A stretch of DNA of 64,000 bases from Streptomyces sp. AM 2-1-1 (lineage in GTDB: Bacteria; Actinomycetota; Actinomycetes; Streptomycetales; Streptomycetaceae): contig NZ_CP119147.1 of the NCBI RefSeq assembly GCF_029167645.1, positions 4,916,501-4,980,500 of the forward strand, read 5' to 3'. The translations under genes and the position numbers were made by a program. The notes beneath the pieces are model-generated. The model worked only from the letters and a program-made list of their open reading frames with translations, had not been told where the DNA came from and ran no database searches. Position 1 is the first letter of the stretch; every line of letters begins with the position of its first letter. Of this stretch, positions 56,051-64,000 are shown in pieces.

Positions 56051-57031
56051 TCACTTGGCGCCGAGCGCCTTCTGGAGCGCGCCGAGGTTCGACTCCATGA
56101 CCTGGAGGTAGTCGTCGCCCTTCGACGAGTCGGTGATGCCCTCCAGCGGGTCCAGGACGTCGGTGCGCAGACCGGTGTCCTTCGCGAGGGTCTTCGCCGT
56201 CTTGTCGCTGGCGAGCGTCTCGAAGAAGACGGTGGTGGCCCCGTTCTCCTCGGCGATGTGCTGGAGGTCCTTGATGCGGGCCGGGCTCGGCTCCGCCTCG
56301 GGGTCGACTCCGGCGATGCCCTCCTGGGTGAGGCCGTAGCGCTCGGCGAGGTAGCCGAAGGCGGAGTGCGTGGTGAGGAAGGTCTTGGTGGTGGTGGACT
56401 TCAGCCCGGTCTCGTACGCCGTGTTCAGGGTGTTCAACTTCTCGACCAGCCGGTCGGTGTTCGCCCGGTAGTCGGCCGCGTGGGCGGGGTCGGCCTTCGC
56501 CAGGGACGTGCCGACGCCCTCGGCGACCTCGGCGTACTTCACCGGGTCCAGCCAGATGTGCGGGTCCAGCCCGGCTCCGTCGTGCTCCTCGTGCTCCTCG
56601 TGCTCCTCGTGCTCGTCGGAGGAGGCGTGGTCGGGGCTGTCGACCTCGGCGCCGTGCGCTTCGAGCGAGGTGAGCTCCGCCGCGTCCACGGTGTTCTTCG
56701 CCCCGGACTGGGCGATGGCGTCGTCCACGGCGGGCTGGATGCCCTTGAGGTACAGGATGTAGTCGGCGTCGCCGAGCGAGCCGATCTGGCGGGGGCTGAG
56801 CTCCAGGTCGTGCGGCTCGACGCCCGGCTTCGTCAGGGTGGTGACGGAGACGTGCGTCCCGCCTATCTCCTCGGCCAGGAACTCCATCGGGTAGAAGGAC
56901 GCGACCACGTCCAGTTCGCCGCCGCCCGACCCGTCGGCCGCGTCGGAGCCGGAGCAGCCGGTGAGGGCGGTGAGACCGAGGGCGACCGCGCCGAGGGCGG
57001 CGGTGGCGGGTATGAGGCGGCGTACGTTCAT
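56051..57031 (-). CDS. znuA: Zinc ABC transporter substrate-binding lipoprotein
   Basis: A 326-residue cluster A-I metal-binding protein. The lipoprotein signal is ATAALGAVALGLTALTGCSG (lipobox LTGC, Cys about residue 26). GVEPHDLELSPRQIG (about 74-88) holds the first His ligand. A His/Glu-rich loop, DEHEEHEEHEEHDG (about 138-151), encoded by a 9-bp repeat, is the usual zinc-sensing loop, followed by DPHIWLDPVKY with the second His. ATG 57031 is chosen because the promoter ends 7 nt before it; TTG 57049 and ATG 57040 are inside the promoter. It is repressed by Zur. Confidence 0.96.
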   Translation of the reverse strand: MNVRRLIPATAALGAVALGLTALTGCSGSDAADGSGGGELDVVASFYPMEFLAEEIGGTHVSVTTLTKPGVEPHDLELSPRQIGSLGDADYILYLKGIQPAVDDAIAQSGAKNTVDAAELTSLEAHGAEVDSPDHASSDEHEEHEEHEEHDGAGLDPHIWLDPVKYAEVAEGVGTSLAKADPAHAADYRANTDRLVEKLNTLNTAYETGLKSTTTKTFLTTHSAFGYLAERYGLTQEGIAGVDPEAEPSPARIKDLQHIAEENGATTVFFETLASDKTAKTLAKDTGLRTDVLDPLEGITDSSKGDDYLQVMESNLGALQKALGAK

Positions 57032-57068
57032 GAAACCCATTTTCAACAAAACTGGAAACGATTGTCAA
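57031..57068 (-). promoter_or_regulatory. znuA promoter covered by two Zur boxes
   Basis: On the minus strand: -35 TTGACA (57068-57063), an 18-nt spacer, -10 GAAAAT (57044-57039) and 7 nt to ATG 57031. Two 15-bp Zur boxes overlay it: TGACAATCGTTTCCA (57067-57053) on the -35, and TGAAAATGGGTTTCA (57045-57031) on the -10 and start site. The second matches the actinobacterial TGAAAATGATTTTCA pattern at 13 of 15 bases. The centres are 22 bp apart, two helical turns. Confidence 0.9.
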
Positions 57069-57252
57069 CAAGGCTGATGAACCGACTGGTGGGGCCGGCG
57101 GCCTGAAGCGCACTCCGGCCCCCGATTTGATCCGGGGGGTGCGCCCGCCGGTAATCTGGGGCATTCGCTCGCCCGTCTCCTGAGCACCACGTTCCAGCGA
57201 GGCGCTCAGCGCCGCTTCTGTCCCGTTTCGCCGTCGTAATGAAGAGAGCACC

Positions 57253-58635
57253 GTGGCCGCCGACAAGATCGACTCCATCGTCAGCCTGAGCAAGCGCCGT
57301 GGCTTCGTCTACCCCTGCAGTGAGATCTACGGTGGTCAGAAGGCCGCCTGGGACTACGGCCCGCTCGGCGTGGAGATGAAGGAGAACCTCAAGCGTCAGT
57401 GGTGGCGCTACATGGTCACCTCGCGCGAGGACGTGGTCGGTCTCGACTCGTCGGTCATCCTGGCCCCCGAGGTCTGGGTCGCCTCCGGCCACGTCGCCAC
57501 CTTCAGCGACCCGCTGACCGAGTGCACCTCCTGCCACAAGCGTTACCGCGCCGACCACCTGGAGGAGGCGTACGAGGCGAAGCACGGCAAGCCCCCGGTG
57601 GGCGGCCTCGCCGACCTCAACTGCCCCAACTGCGGTAACAAGGGCACCTTCACCGAGCCCAAGCAGTTCTCGGGTCTCCTCTCCACCCACCTCGGCCCGA
57701 CCCAGGACTCCGGCTCGGTCGCCTACCTGCGCCCCGAGACCGCCCAGGGCATCTTCACCAACTTCGGCCAGGTGCTGCAGACTTCCCGCAAGAAGCCGCC
57801 GTTCGGCATCGCGCAGATGGGCAAGTCCTTCCGGAACGAGATCACTCCGGGCAACTTCATCTTCCGCACCCGTGAGTTCGAGCAGATGGAGATGGAGTTC
57901 TTCGTCAAGCCGGGTGAGGACGAGGAGTGGCAGGAGTACTGGATGGACCAGCGCTGGAACTGGTACACCGACCTCGGCATGCGCGAGGAGAACATGCGCT
58001 GGTTCGAGCACCCGCAGGAGAAGCTCTCCCACTACTCCAAGCGCACCGCCGACATCGAGTACCGCTTCCGCTTCGGCGGCAGCGAGTGGGGCGAGCTGGA
58101 GGGCGTCGCCAACCGCACCGACTACGACCTCAAGGCGCACTCCAAGGCGTCCGGCACCGACCTGGTCTACTTCGACCAGGAGGCCAACGAGCGCTGGACC
58201 CCGTACGTCATCGAGCCGGCGGCCGGTGTCGGCCGCGCGATGCTCGCCTTCCTCCTGGACGCCTTCGTCGAGGACGAGGCGCCCAACGCCAAGGGCGTCA
58301 TGGAGAAGCGCACCGTGCTGCGCCTCGACCCGCGCCTCGCGCCGGTCAAGGTCGCGGTCCTGCCGCTCTCCCGCAACGCGCAGCTCTCCCCGAAGGCCAA
58401 GGGCCTCGCCACCGACCTGCGCAAGAACTGGAACATCGAGTTCGACGACGCCGGCGCCATCGGCCGCCGCTACCGCCGCCAGGACGAGATCGGTACGCCG
58501 TTCTGCGTCACCGTCGACTTCGACACCCTGGACGACAACGCGGTGACCGTCCGCGAGCGCGACACCATGAAGCAGGAGCGCGTCTCGCTGGACCAGATCC
58601 AGGCGTACCTCGGCGCCCGCCTGCTGGGCTGCTGA
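57253..58635 (+). CDS. glyS: Glycyl-tRNA synthetase (alpha-2 type)
   Basis: A 460-residue class II aminoacyl-tRNA synthetase of the single-chain dimeric type. Motif 1 region [19 protein letters not shown], a zinc-ribbon insertion (CTSCHKRY ... [10 protein letters not shown]), [14 protein letters not shown], motif 2 [20 protein letters not shown] and motif 3 [17 protein letters not shown] are visible, then the anticodon-binding domain. Start GTG 57253 with GAAGAGAG upstream. It is divergent from znuA, and the 221-nt gap holds the Zur-controlled promoter on the znuA side. Confidence 0.98.
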   Translation: MAADKIDSIVSLSKRRGFVYPCSEIYGGQKAAWDYGPLGVEMKENLKRQWWRYMVTSREDVVGLDSSVILAPEVWVASGHVATFSDPLTECTSCHKRYRADHLEEAYEAKHGKPPVGGLADLNCPNCGNKGTFTEPKQFSGLLSTHLGPTQDSGSVAYLRPETAQGIFTNFGQVLQTSRKKPPFGIAQMGKSFRNEITPGNFIFRTREFEQMEMEFFVKPGEDEEWQEYWMDQRWNWYTDLGMREENMRWFEHPQEKLSHYSKRTADIEYRFRFGGSEWGELEGVANRTDYDLKAHSKASGTDLVYFDQEANERWTPYVIEPAAGVGRAMLAFLLDAFVEDEAPNAKGVMEKRTVLRLDPRLAPVKVAVLPLSRNAQLSPKAKGLATDLRKNWNIEFDDAGAIGRRYRRQDEIGTPFCVTVDFDTLDDNAVTVRERDTMKQERVSLDQIQAYLGARLLGC

Positions 58636-58718
58636 CGCCTCACGGCCGCTGACGCCACACGGTCGCCGACAGCCGGGGCATCGCGGCTGCCGGCGACCGG
58701 CGCATCACGGTTTCGCTC

Positions 58719-58755
58719 CGAAGCCCCCGGACCCCGCACGGGTCCGGGGGCTTCG
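58719..58755 (+). terminator. Hairpin terminator after glyS
   Basis: GAAGCCCCCGGACCC (58720-58734), loop CGCAC, GGGTCCGGGGGCTTC (58740-58754), closed by C58719-G58755: 16 bp perfect. Confidence 0.88.
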
Positions 58756-58791
58756 TCGCACACTGGGGCCACCCCTACCCCGGAGGCCGCC

Positions 58792-58995
58792 ATGGTGCCC
58801 GCGACCCAGAGCAAGGTCAGCCGCCGGGACCAGCACGGCCGCGAACACGTCGTCCAGGTACGGAAGTCGGGGGTGGCGCGGCTCCTGACCTGCGAGAGCT
58901 GCGACTGGCGCAGGAGCGCGCAGTTCCTGCCCTGGCTGAAGGCGCAGGAGCACCTGGCCGAGGCCCACCGGGCGACGGTCGACCCGGGCGCCTGA
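58792..58995 (+). CDS. Small zinc-finger-like protein, function unknown
   Basis: A 67-residue basic protein. CESCDWRRSAQFLPWLKAQEHLAEAH (residues 34-59) has the C-x2-C ... H-x4-H spacing of a C2H2-type zinc finger (Cys 34 and 37, His 54 and 59). The N-terminal half is basic and could touch nucleic acid. The start ATG 58792 has GGAGG about 5 nt upstream. It stands alone between glyS and the next small gene. I do not know its role. Confidence 0.75.
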   Translation: MVPATQSKVSRRDQHGREHVVQVRKSGVARLLTCESCDWRRSAQFLPWLKAQEHLAEAHRATVDPGA

Positions 58996-59077
58996 GCGAC
59001 GCCGGCCGCACCTCGGCACCGGCGGCCGCCGGAAAAGGCGGTGCGGGGCGCTCCGCGAGCGGGGTACGGTTTTGGCT

Positions 59078-59104
59078 ATGCCGTTCTTCCAGATCTACGA
59101 GTGA
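59078..59104 (+). CDS. Putative 8-codon leader peptide (MPFFQIYE)
   Basis: ATG CCG TTC TTC CAG ATC TAC GAG TGA. TACGGT at 59065-59070 ends 7 nt before this ATG, the same spacing as several probable leaderless genes here. GC-rich arms GGCGGGG (about 59112) and CCCGCCGCC (about 59140) can pair after it, 60 nt before the DUF6243 gene. The peptide has three aromatic residues (FF, Y). It may be a regulatory leader, or chance; no homologue is known to me. Confidence 0.35.
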   Translation: MPFFQIYE

Positions 59105-59209
59105 GCGCGCGGCGGGGACGAGCGGCACCGCCCCTCGAGCCCGCCGCCCCACGGATCGATCCGTGACCACCACGGACCACCCCCTTCTCACCCCACATGG
59201 GAGAACACC

Positions 59210-59446
59210 ATGGCCAAGAGCCGCAACAACCTCCTCGGCGTCGGCGGACAGCGCAAGAAGCTGTCCCGGGCCGACCAGCAGGGCGCGGGCACCGTCCGCG
59301 ACGCCGACCGCAAGGTGGCGGAGGACAAGAAGCAGGAACTGGTGCGCAAGATGCGCGAGCGCGCCACCGGCACCGCCCCGGAGACCGACGCCGCCGCGAC
59401 GGACGCTTCCGTGACCGGCGCGGACGCCGCCGAGGACCGGAGCTGA
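59210..59446 (+). CDS. DUF6243-like small basic protein
   Basis: A 78-residue soluble protein starting MAKSRNNLLGVGGQRKKLSR, charged and mostly helical or disordered, with an acidic Ala/Thr-rich tail (DAAATDASVTGADAAEDRS). I recognise it as a small conserved Streptomyces protein of the DUF6243 type; the function is unknown. ATG 59210 has GGGAG about 9 nt upstream. A leaderless 8-codon frame lies 106 nt before it, and a strong hairpin follows. Confidence 0.8.
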   Translation: MAKSRNNLLGVGGQRKKLSRADQQGAGTVRDADRKVAEDKKQELVRKMRERATGTAPETDAAATDASVTGADAAEDRS

Positions 59447-59464
59447 CGCCCCACCCTCACCGCC

Positions 59465-59507
59465 CCGCGGGGCCCGTACCGTCCTTCCGGCGGTACGGGC
59501 CCCGCGG
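59465..59507. terminator. 17-bp hairpin between DUF6243-like gene and beta-lactamase gene
   Basis: CCGCGGGGCCCGTACCG (59465-59481), 9-nt loop, CGGTACGGGCCCCGCGG (59491-59507): perfect. It serves both convergent genes. Confidence 0.88.
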
Positions 59508-59522
59508 CCGTCTCCCGGCGGT

Positions 59523-60485
59523 TCAGCCGACCGCTGCCGCCAGTACCCCCGCCGCTTTCGCGACCAGCGGGTGGTCACCGACCGCCGTCGCCTCCGGTTT
59601 GGTGGTCAGCACGGTCACCACCACCGGTTCGCCCGACGCGGTCCAGGCGATCCCCGTGTCGTTGCAGGTGCCGTAGGAGCCACCGCCGGTCTTGTCGGCG
59701 ATCGTCCACCCGGCGGGCAGCCCGGTGCGGAAACGGGTGCCGCTGGTCCGGCAGTTCAGCAGCCAGCCGGTCAGCCGCTCCCGGTCGTGCGGCGCGAGGA
59801 CGTCACCGAGGACCAGCCCGGCGTACGTACGGGAGAGCGCGTACGGGGTGGTGGTGTCCCGGCGCAGCCAGGGCTCCGCCGAGTTCAGCTCCGGCTCCCA
59901 CCGGTCCAGCCGGGTCCGGTGGTCGCCGACCGACCGGCAGAAGCGGGTGACCGCCGCCGGACCGCCCAGCTCCCGCAGCAGCAGGTTGCCCGCGGTGTTG
60001 TCGCTGTCGCAGATGGCGGCCTCGCAGAGTTCCGCCACCGTCATCCCGGTGGCCAGATGGGCCCGCGTGACGTCGGAGGCCGTGACCAGGTCCGCCTCCG
60101 TATAGCGGATCAGCCGCCCCAGCACCTCGCCGTCGCGGTCCAGGTCGCGCAGGACGGCCGCCGCCGCGAGCGTCTTGAAGGTGGAGCAGAGCGGGAAGCG
60201 CTCCCCGGCCCGGTGCGCCACCGTGCGGCCGGTGGCGAGGTTGCGGGCGTACGCGCCGACCCGGGCGCCGTGCTCCCGCTCGAGGGCCGTCAGCGCGGCC
60301 CCCGCCGCGTCGGGGGCCCTTCCCGGGAGCGCGGTCGCGCCGGCGGCGTGGGCGGGCCGGGCGGTGAGGAGCGTACCGGCGGTCGCCGCTCCGGCGAGAC
60401 CCAGCAGGCCCCGGCGGGAGAGGGACGGGGTGGACGGGCGCTGCGGCACGAGGAGGGCCTTTCGTCGTTCCGTACGTAAGGTCAT
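59523..60485 (-). CDS. Class A beta-lactamase, Tat-exported, TTA codon
   Basis: A 320-residue serine beta-lactamase that hydrolyses penicillin-type rings outside the membrane. The Tat-type signal is SLSRRGLLGLAGAATAGTLL (twin Arg 24-25), cleaved after AHA around residue 47. Catalytic motifs are STFK (101-104), SDN (161-163), EPELN (197-201, Glu166 equivalent) and KTG (265-267). All are intact, so the enzyme should be active. ATG 60485. Codon 3 (60479-60477) is TTA, a candidate for bldA control. TAGCGT at 60497-60492 may be its -10. No regulator gene is next to it. Confidence 0.94.
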   Translation of the reverse strand: MTLRTERRKALLVPQRPSTPSLSRRGLLGLAGAATAGTLLTARPAHAAGATALPGRAPDAAGAALTALEREHGARVGAYARNLATGRTVAHRAGERFPLCSTFKTLAAAAVLRDLDRDGEVLGRLIRYTEADLVTASDVTRAHLATGMTVAELCEAAICDSDNTAGNLLLRELGGPAAVTRFCRSVGDHRTRLDRWEPELNSAEPWLRRDTTTPYALSRTYAGLVLGDVLAPHDRERLTGWLLNCRTSGTRFRTGLPAGWTIADKTGGGSYGTCNDTGIAWTASGEPVVVTVLTTKPEATAVGDHPLVAKAAGVLAAAVG

Positions 60486-60630
60486 GCCGCCCGACGCTAG
60501 CCAGCCGCCGCCGGAACGCCGCGTTCCGCCGGGGCGGGCGTGGCGGGTGTGAGAGGTACGGCGTACGGGGCGCGTGGGGCGCGCGGACCGCCCCGGCGGA
60601 GGAGTTGCCGGCGTGCGGGACAATGGGGGG

Positions 60631-61779
60631 ATGACCACGCTCGCCCCCGCGCCCCAGCAGCTCCGTATCGGCCCGCACACCGTGCAGCCGCCGGTGGTCC
60701 TCGCGCCCATGGCCGGGATCACCAACGCGCCGTTCCGCACCCTGTGCCGCGAGTTCTCCGGCGGCCACGGGCTGTTCGTCAGCGAGATGATCACGACGCG
60801 GGCCCTGGTCGAGCGCAACGAGAAGACCATGCAGCTCATCCACTTCGACGCGAGCGAGACCCCCCGGTCGATCCAGCTCTACGGTGTGGACCCGGTCACG
60901 GTCGGCAAGGCCGTCCGGATGATCGTCGACGAGGACCTCGCCGACCACATCGACCTGAACTTCGGCTGCCCGGTCCCCAAGGTCACCCGCAAGGGCGGCG
61001 GCTCGGCGCTCCCGTACAAGCGGCCGCTGCTCCGCGCGATCCTGCGCGAGGCCGTCGCGAACGCCGGGGAGCTGCCGGTCACCATCAAGATGCGCAAGGG
61101 AATCGACGACGACCACCTCACCTACCTCGACGCCGGCCGGATCGCCGTCGAGGAGGGGGTGGCCGCCGTCGCCCTGCACGGCAGGACCACTGCCCAGCAC
61201 TACGGCGGCACCGCCGACTGGGAGGCCATCGCCCGCCTCAAGGAGCACGTGCCGGAGATCCCGGTCCTCGGCAACGGCGACATCTGGTCCGCCGGGGACG
61301 CCCGCCGGATGATGGCCGAGACCGGCTGCGACGGCGTGGTCGTCGGCCGCGGCTGCCTCGGCCGCCCCTGGCTCTTCGGCGACCTGGTCGGCGCCTTCGA
61401 CGGGACGGACACCAAGCGCGAGCCCGCCCTGCGCGAGGTCGCCGAGGTGATGGTCCGGCACGCGACCCTGCTCGGCGAGTGGATCGGCGACGAGGCGCGC
61501 GGCGTGATCGACTTCCGCAAGCACGTGGCCTGGTACCTCAAGGGCTTCGCGGTGGGCTCGGAGATGCGCCGGAACCTCGCGGTCACCTCGTCCCTGGAGG
61601 AGCTGGCCGGCCAGCTGAACGAGCTGGACCTCGACCAGCCCTGGCCGGACGGCGCGGACGGCCCGCGCGGACGCACCTCGGGCAACAACCGGGTCGTCCT
61701 CCCGGACGGCTGGCTGAAGGACCCGTACGACTGCTCCGGAGTGAGCGCCGACGCGGAGCTGGACACCTCCGGCGGCTGA
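60631..61779 (+). CDS. dusB: tRNA-dihydrouridine synthase
   Basis: A 382-residue FMN enzyme that reduces uridines in tRNA. VVLAPMAGITNAPFRTLCRE (about 22-41), SIQLYGVDP, the catalytic-cysteine motif DLNFGCPVPKVTRKGGGSAL (about 110-129, Cys 115), VALHGRTTAQHYGG and GCDGVVVGRGCLGRPWLF are all present. It belongs to the DusB-like group usual in actinobacteria; the exact tRNA position is not decided. GACAAT at 60619-60624 lies 6 nt before ATG 60631 (probable leaderless mRNA). Confidence 0.95.
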   Translation: MTTLAPAPQQLRIGPHTVQPPVVLAPMAGITNAPFRTLCREFSGGHGLFVSEMITTRALVERNEKTMQLIHFDASETPRSIQLYGVDPVTVGKAVRMIVDEDLADHIDLNFGCPVPKVTRKGGGSALPYKRPLLRAILREAVANAGELPVTIKMRKGIDDDHLTYLDAGRIAVEEGVAAVALHGRTTAQHYGGTADWEAIARLKEHVPEIPVLGNGDIWSAGDARRMMAETGCDGVVVGRGCLGRPWLFGDLVGAFDGTDTKREPALREVAEVMVRHATLLGEWIGDEARGVIDFRKHVAWYLKGFAVGSEMRRNLAVTSSLEELAGQLNELDLDQPWPDGADGPRGRTSGNNRVVLPDGWLKDPYDCSGVSADAELDTSGG

Positions 61780-61878
61780 TCCGGCCGGCCCGGCGGATCC
61801 GGGTCCGGCCGACGCCGTGCGAGGAACGCCGGCGGACCGGCGGAGATACGCGAGACGTATCCGGGGAAAACGTCGGAG

Positions 61879-62253
61879 ATGACGACGACACTCGCTGCCT
61901 TTGTCCTCGACACCCCGGATCCGCCGGCCCTCGCCGACTTCTACCGTGCCCTGCTGGCTTGGGAGGAGGTCGAGCGGGACAGTGAATGGGTCCGGCTCAG
62001 GGACCCGGAACGCGAACGGCCCGGCCTCAGCTTCCAGCGGGAAGCGATCCACGTCACTCCCGTCTGGCCGCCCGAGCCGGGGACCCAGCAGATGCAGGCG
62101 CACCTCGATCTCCAGGTCGACGACCTCGACGGGGAGACCGCCCGCGCCTGCGCCCTCGGAGCGACGCTGGAGGAGTACCAGCCGCAGGAGGACGTGCGCG
62201 TCCTCCGGGATCCGCACGGCCACCTCTTCTGCCTCTTCCTGCCGGGCGCCTGA
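61879..62253 (+). CDS. VOC family (glyoxalase/dioxygenase-like) protein
   Basis: A 124-residue protein with two beta-alpha-beta-beta-beta modules of the vicinal oxygen chelate fold: AAFVLDTPDPPALADFYRALLAWEEV at the start and HLDLQVDDLDGETARACALGATL (about 74-96), ending VLRDPHGHLFCLFLP. Possible metal ligands are His 74 and a Glu/His near the ends. Close relatives are annotated as glyoxalase-like; the substrate is unknown. ATG 61879 is about 8 nt after a GGAGAT stretch. It stands between dusB and ppdK. Confidence 0.88.
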   Translation: MTTTLAAFVLDTPDPPALADFYRALLAWEEVERDSEWVRLRDPERERPGLSFQREAIHVTPVWPPEPGTQQMQAHLDLQVDDLDGETARACALGATLEEYQPQEDVRVLRDPHGHLFCLFLPGA

Positions 62254-62847
62254 GCCGCTGGGACCGCACCGGGAAAGGCACCCAGTGCCCTTCTCCGGTG
62301 CGGCTCAGATGAGCGAGGGAAATGCACCTTTTCGTCCCTCAGTACGGCGTCGAGGGCCGGTCCGCGCCGTGCGGGGTCGGCAGGTGTTCTCGACAGGGGT
62401 CCCGTCCGGAGGTCGGACGGGACCCCTGTCGAGGACGATGCGTCCGCCGCGTGTCCGCATGGTGGTATCCGAGGGCTCCGGAGGACGTGATCCTTGCCAC
62501 GCCTGAGGCATGTTTGGCTCAAATGAGCGCTCGACTGATGTCGCAACTTCTCAAATGATGGCACTGCGTGCCAGATGTGCGGACTTTGATCGATCGACGC
62601 CATGCTCACCCCCTGTGGCGATCCGGCGCCGGTCCATGAGCGGAGCGTCACCCCGCGTTCGGGAGGTGAACGCATTCGCCGGTGGGGTGGTGAGGCCCCG
62701 TCACTTTCGATCTGCTGGCAGACGGGTGGTTGCGGTCGCACGATGGAGAAGTGGACGTCACCGGATGCCTTCGATCTGGGTATGTTCCTGGCCGTCAGGG
62801 CAGCCACCGTCGGGGGCACCCACCGCGTCCGCAAGGAGTCGAGACCC
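62254..62847. other. 594-nt gap upstream of ppdK
   Basis: No supported gene. It contains a lower-GC part (about 62500-62600), the orphan hairpin at 62389-62433, and TATGTT at 62781-62786 as a possible ppdK -10. Open frames here lack family motifs. The length is unusual for this window. Confidence 0.5.
62389..62433. terminator. Perfect 20-bp hairpin in the VOC-ppdK gap
   Basis: CTCGACAGGGGTCCCGTCCG (62389-62408), loop GAGGT, and its exact complement 62414-62433. It is 135 nt after the VOC stop, so it may end that transcript or mark an RNA in the gap. Confidence 0.7.
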
Positions 62848-64000
62848 GTGTCCGTACACAACGGTCCTCAGAAGTTCGTCTACGACTTCACCGAGGGCAA
62901 CAAGGATCTGAAGGACCTGCTCGGCGGGAAGGGTGCCAACCTCGCCGAGATGACCAACCTCGGCCTGCCGGTCCCTCCCGGCTTCACCATCACCACCGAG
63001 GCGTGCAAGGTCTTCCTCGACAGCGGTGTGGAGCCCGACGAGCTCCGCGACGAGGTGAGCGCCCATCTGGCCGCCCTGGAGGCGCGGATGGGCAAGACCC
63101 TCGGCCAGCACGACGACCCGCTCCTGGTCTCCGTACGCTCCGGCGCCAAGTTCTCGATGCCCGGCATGATGGACACCGTCCTCAACATCGGCCTCTCCGA
63201 CGCCTCCGTCGTCGGTCTCGCCGCGCAGGCGGGGGACGAGCGCTTCGCCTGGGACTCGTACCGCCGCCTCATCCAGATGTTCGGCAAGACCGTGCTCGGC
63301 GTCGGCGGCGACCTCTTCGAAGAGGCGCTGGAGGCGGCCAAGCGGGCCAAGAAGGTCAGCGTCGACACGGACCTCGGCGCCGAGGACCTCAAGAAGCTCG
63401 TCAAGCAGTTCAAGCGGATCGTGAAGACCGAGGCGGGACGCGACTTCCCGCAGGACCCCCGGGAGCAGATGGACCTGGCCATACACGCGGTCTTCCAGTC
63501 GTGGAACACCGACCGGGCCAAGCTCTACCGCCGTCAGGAGCGCATCCCCGGCGACCTCGGCACCGCCGTCAACATCTGCTCCATGGTCTTCGGCAACCTC
63601 GGACCCGACTCGGGTACGGGCGTCGCCTTCACCCGCGACCCGGCCAGCGGCCACCAGGGCGTCTACGGCGACTACCTGCAGAACGCGCAGGGCGAGGACG
63701 TCGTCGCGGGCATCCGCAACACCGTGCCGCTCGCCGAGCTCGCGACCATCGACCGCACGTCCTACGACCGGCTGATGCGGATCATGGAGACGCTGGAGAC
63801 CCACTACCGCGACCTCTGCGACATCGAGTTCACCATCGAACGCGGCCAGTTGTGGATGCTCCAGACCCGCGTCGGCAAGCGGACGGCGGGGGCCGCCTTC
63901 CGGATCGCCACCCAACTCGTCGACCAGGGGCTCATCGACGAGGCGGAGGCGCTCCAGCGGGTCAACGGCGCCCAGCTCGCCCAGCTGATGTTCCCGCGCT
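62848..64000 (+). CDS. ppdK: Pyruvate, phosphate dikinase, 5' part
   Basis: The first 384 residues of an enzyme usually near 900 residues; the gene runs off the window. It interconverts pyruvate + ATP + phosphate and PEP + AMP + pyrophosphate. The ATP-grasp domain is clear: YDFTEGNKDLKDLLGGKGANLAEM (about 11-34), LPVPPGFTITTEAC, VSVRSGAKFSMPGMMDTVLN (about 92-111), GNLGPDSGTGVAFTRDP, DIEFTIERGQLWMLQTR and VGKRTAGAAFR. The phosphohistidine and PEP domains lie beyond the end. GTG 62848 has AAGGAG 9 nt upstream. Confidence 0.96.
   Translation, partial: MSVHNGPQKFVYDFTEGNKDLKDLLGGKGANLAEMTNLGLPVPPGFTITTEACKVFLDSGVEPDELRDEVSAHLAALEARMGKTLGQHDDPLLVSVRSGAKFSMPGMMDTVLNIGLSDASVVGLAAQAGDERFAWDSYRRLIQMFGKTVLGVGGDLFEEALEAAKRAKKVSVDTDLGAEDLKKLVKQFKRIVKTEAGRDFPQDPREQMDLAIHAVFQSWNTDRAKLYRRQERIPGDLGTAVNICSMVFGNLGPDSGTGVAFTRDPASGHQGVYGDYLQNAQGEDVVAGIRNTVPLAELATIDRTSYDRLMRIMETLETHYRDLCDIEFTIERGQLWMLQTRVGKRTAGAAFRIATQLVDQGLIDEAEALQRVNGAQLAQLMFPR

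Noticed and set aside
59571..60479. Plus-strand frame opposite the beta-lactamase
   Set aside because: The minus strand has all class A motifs and a Tat signal; the plus-strand frame is a shadow.

Overview
The window is a stretch of high-GC actinomycete chromosome, almost certainly Streptomyces or a close relative. Coding sequence has very GC-rich third codon positions, GTG starts are common, TTA codons are rare, many promoters sit right next to the start codon, and convergent genes are separated by long GC hairpins without a clear T-run. Most genes are housekeeping genes. Their order (hrcA-dnaJ-rsmE ... phoH-ybeY-CNNM protein-CDA-like-era ... recO-uppS ... zur ... glyS) is also known in part from Mycobacterium, so this is conserved core chromosome, not a mobile island. 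I saw no insertion sequence, prophage, CRISPR array or rRNA.

Layout. 1-2.0 kb: end of rsfS, a histidine phosphatase with an apparent CTG start, and two identical tRNA-Ala(GGC) genes, each with its own promoter and hairpin, around a small zinc-ribbon protein. 2.0-7.2 kb: leuS behind a leucine attenuator, a coiled-coil membrane protein and a DegV protein. 7.2-16.9 kb: a competence-type pair comEA (frameshifted) and comEC behind two DnaA boxes, a YceI protein, a 16-copy 14-bp minisatellite, holA, rpsT and lepA. 17-27.6 kb: long-chain acyl-CoA ligase, SpoIIE-type phosphatase with a TTA codon, hemW, a large membrane protein with an outside periplasmic-binding domain, a DUF3097 protein and an MBL protein. 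27.6-40.5 kb: hrcA-dnaJ under CIRCE, nitronate monooxygenase-rsmE, HIT, RNase Z, adenine deaminase, MFS, a PfkB kinase with a Crp-like site, phoH-ybeY-CNNM-yjbR. 40.6-45.6 kb: an accessory interval (XRE/TPR regulator, small cysteine/histidine-rich proteins, a drug-type MFS with a divergent regulator). 45.7-51 kb: CDA-like pseudoenzyme, ynfA, era, a protealysin-emfourin pair, and leuA behind a second leucine leader peptide. 51.2-58.6 kb: TerB-like protein, recO, uppS, the complete zinc module zur-znuB-znuC-znuA with two Zur boxes, and glyS. 58.7-64 kb: small proteins, a class A beta-lactamase, dusB, a VOC protein and the start of ppdK, which runs off the window.

How the genes work together. 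Translation and RNA processing dominate (leuS, glyS, tRNA-Ala x2, rpsT, lepA, rsmE, rnz, ybeY, era, dusB, rsfS). Leucine supply and charging are linked, because both leuS and leuA are preceded by 12- and 15-codon leader peptides with runs of leucine codons. Protein folding is controlled by HrcA/CIRCE and zinc uptake by Zur. Five genes carry a TTA codon (comEA, the SpoIIE phosphatase, the YjbR protein, the XRE regulator and the beta-lactamase), so they may depend on the bldA tRNA and be expressed late or during development.
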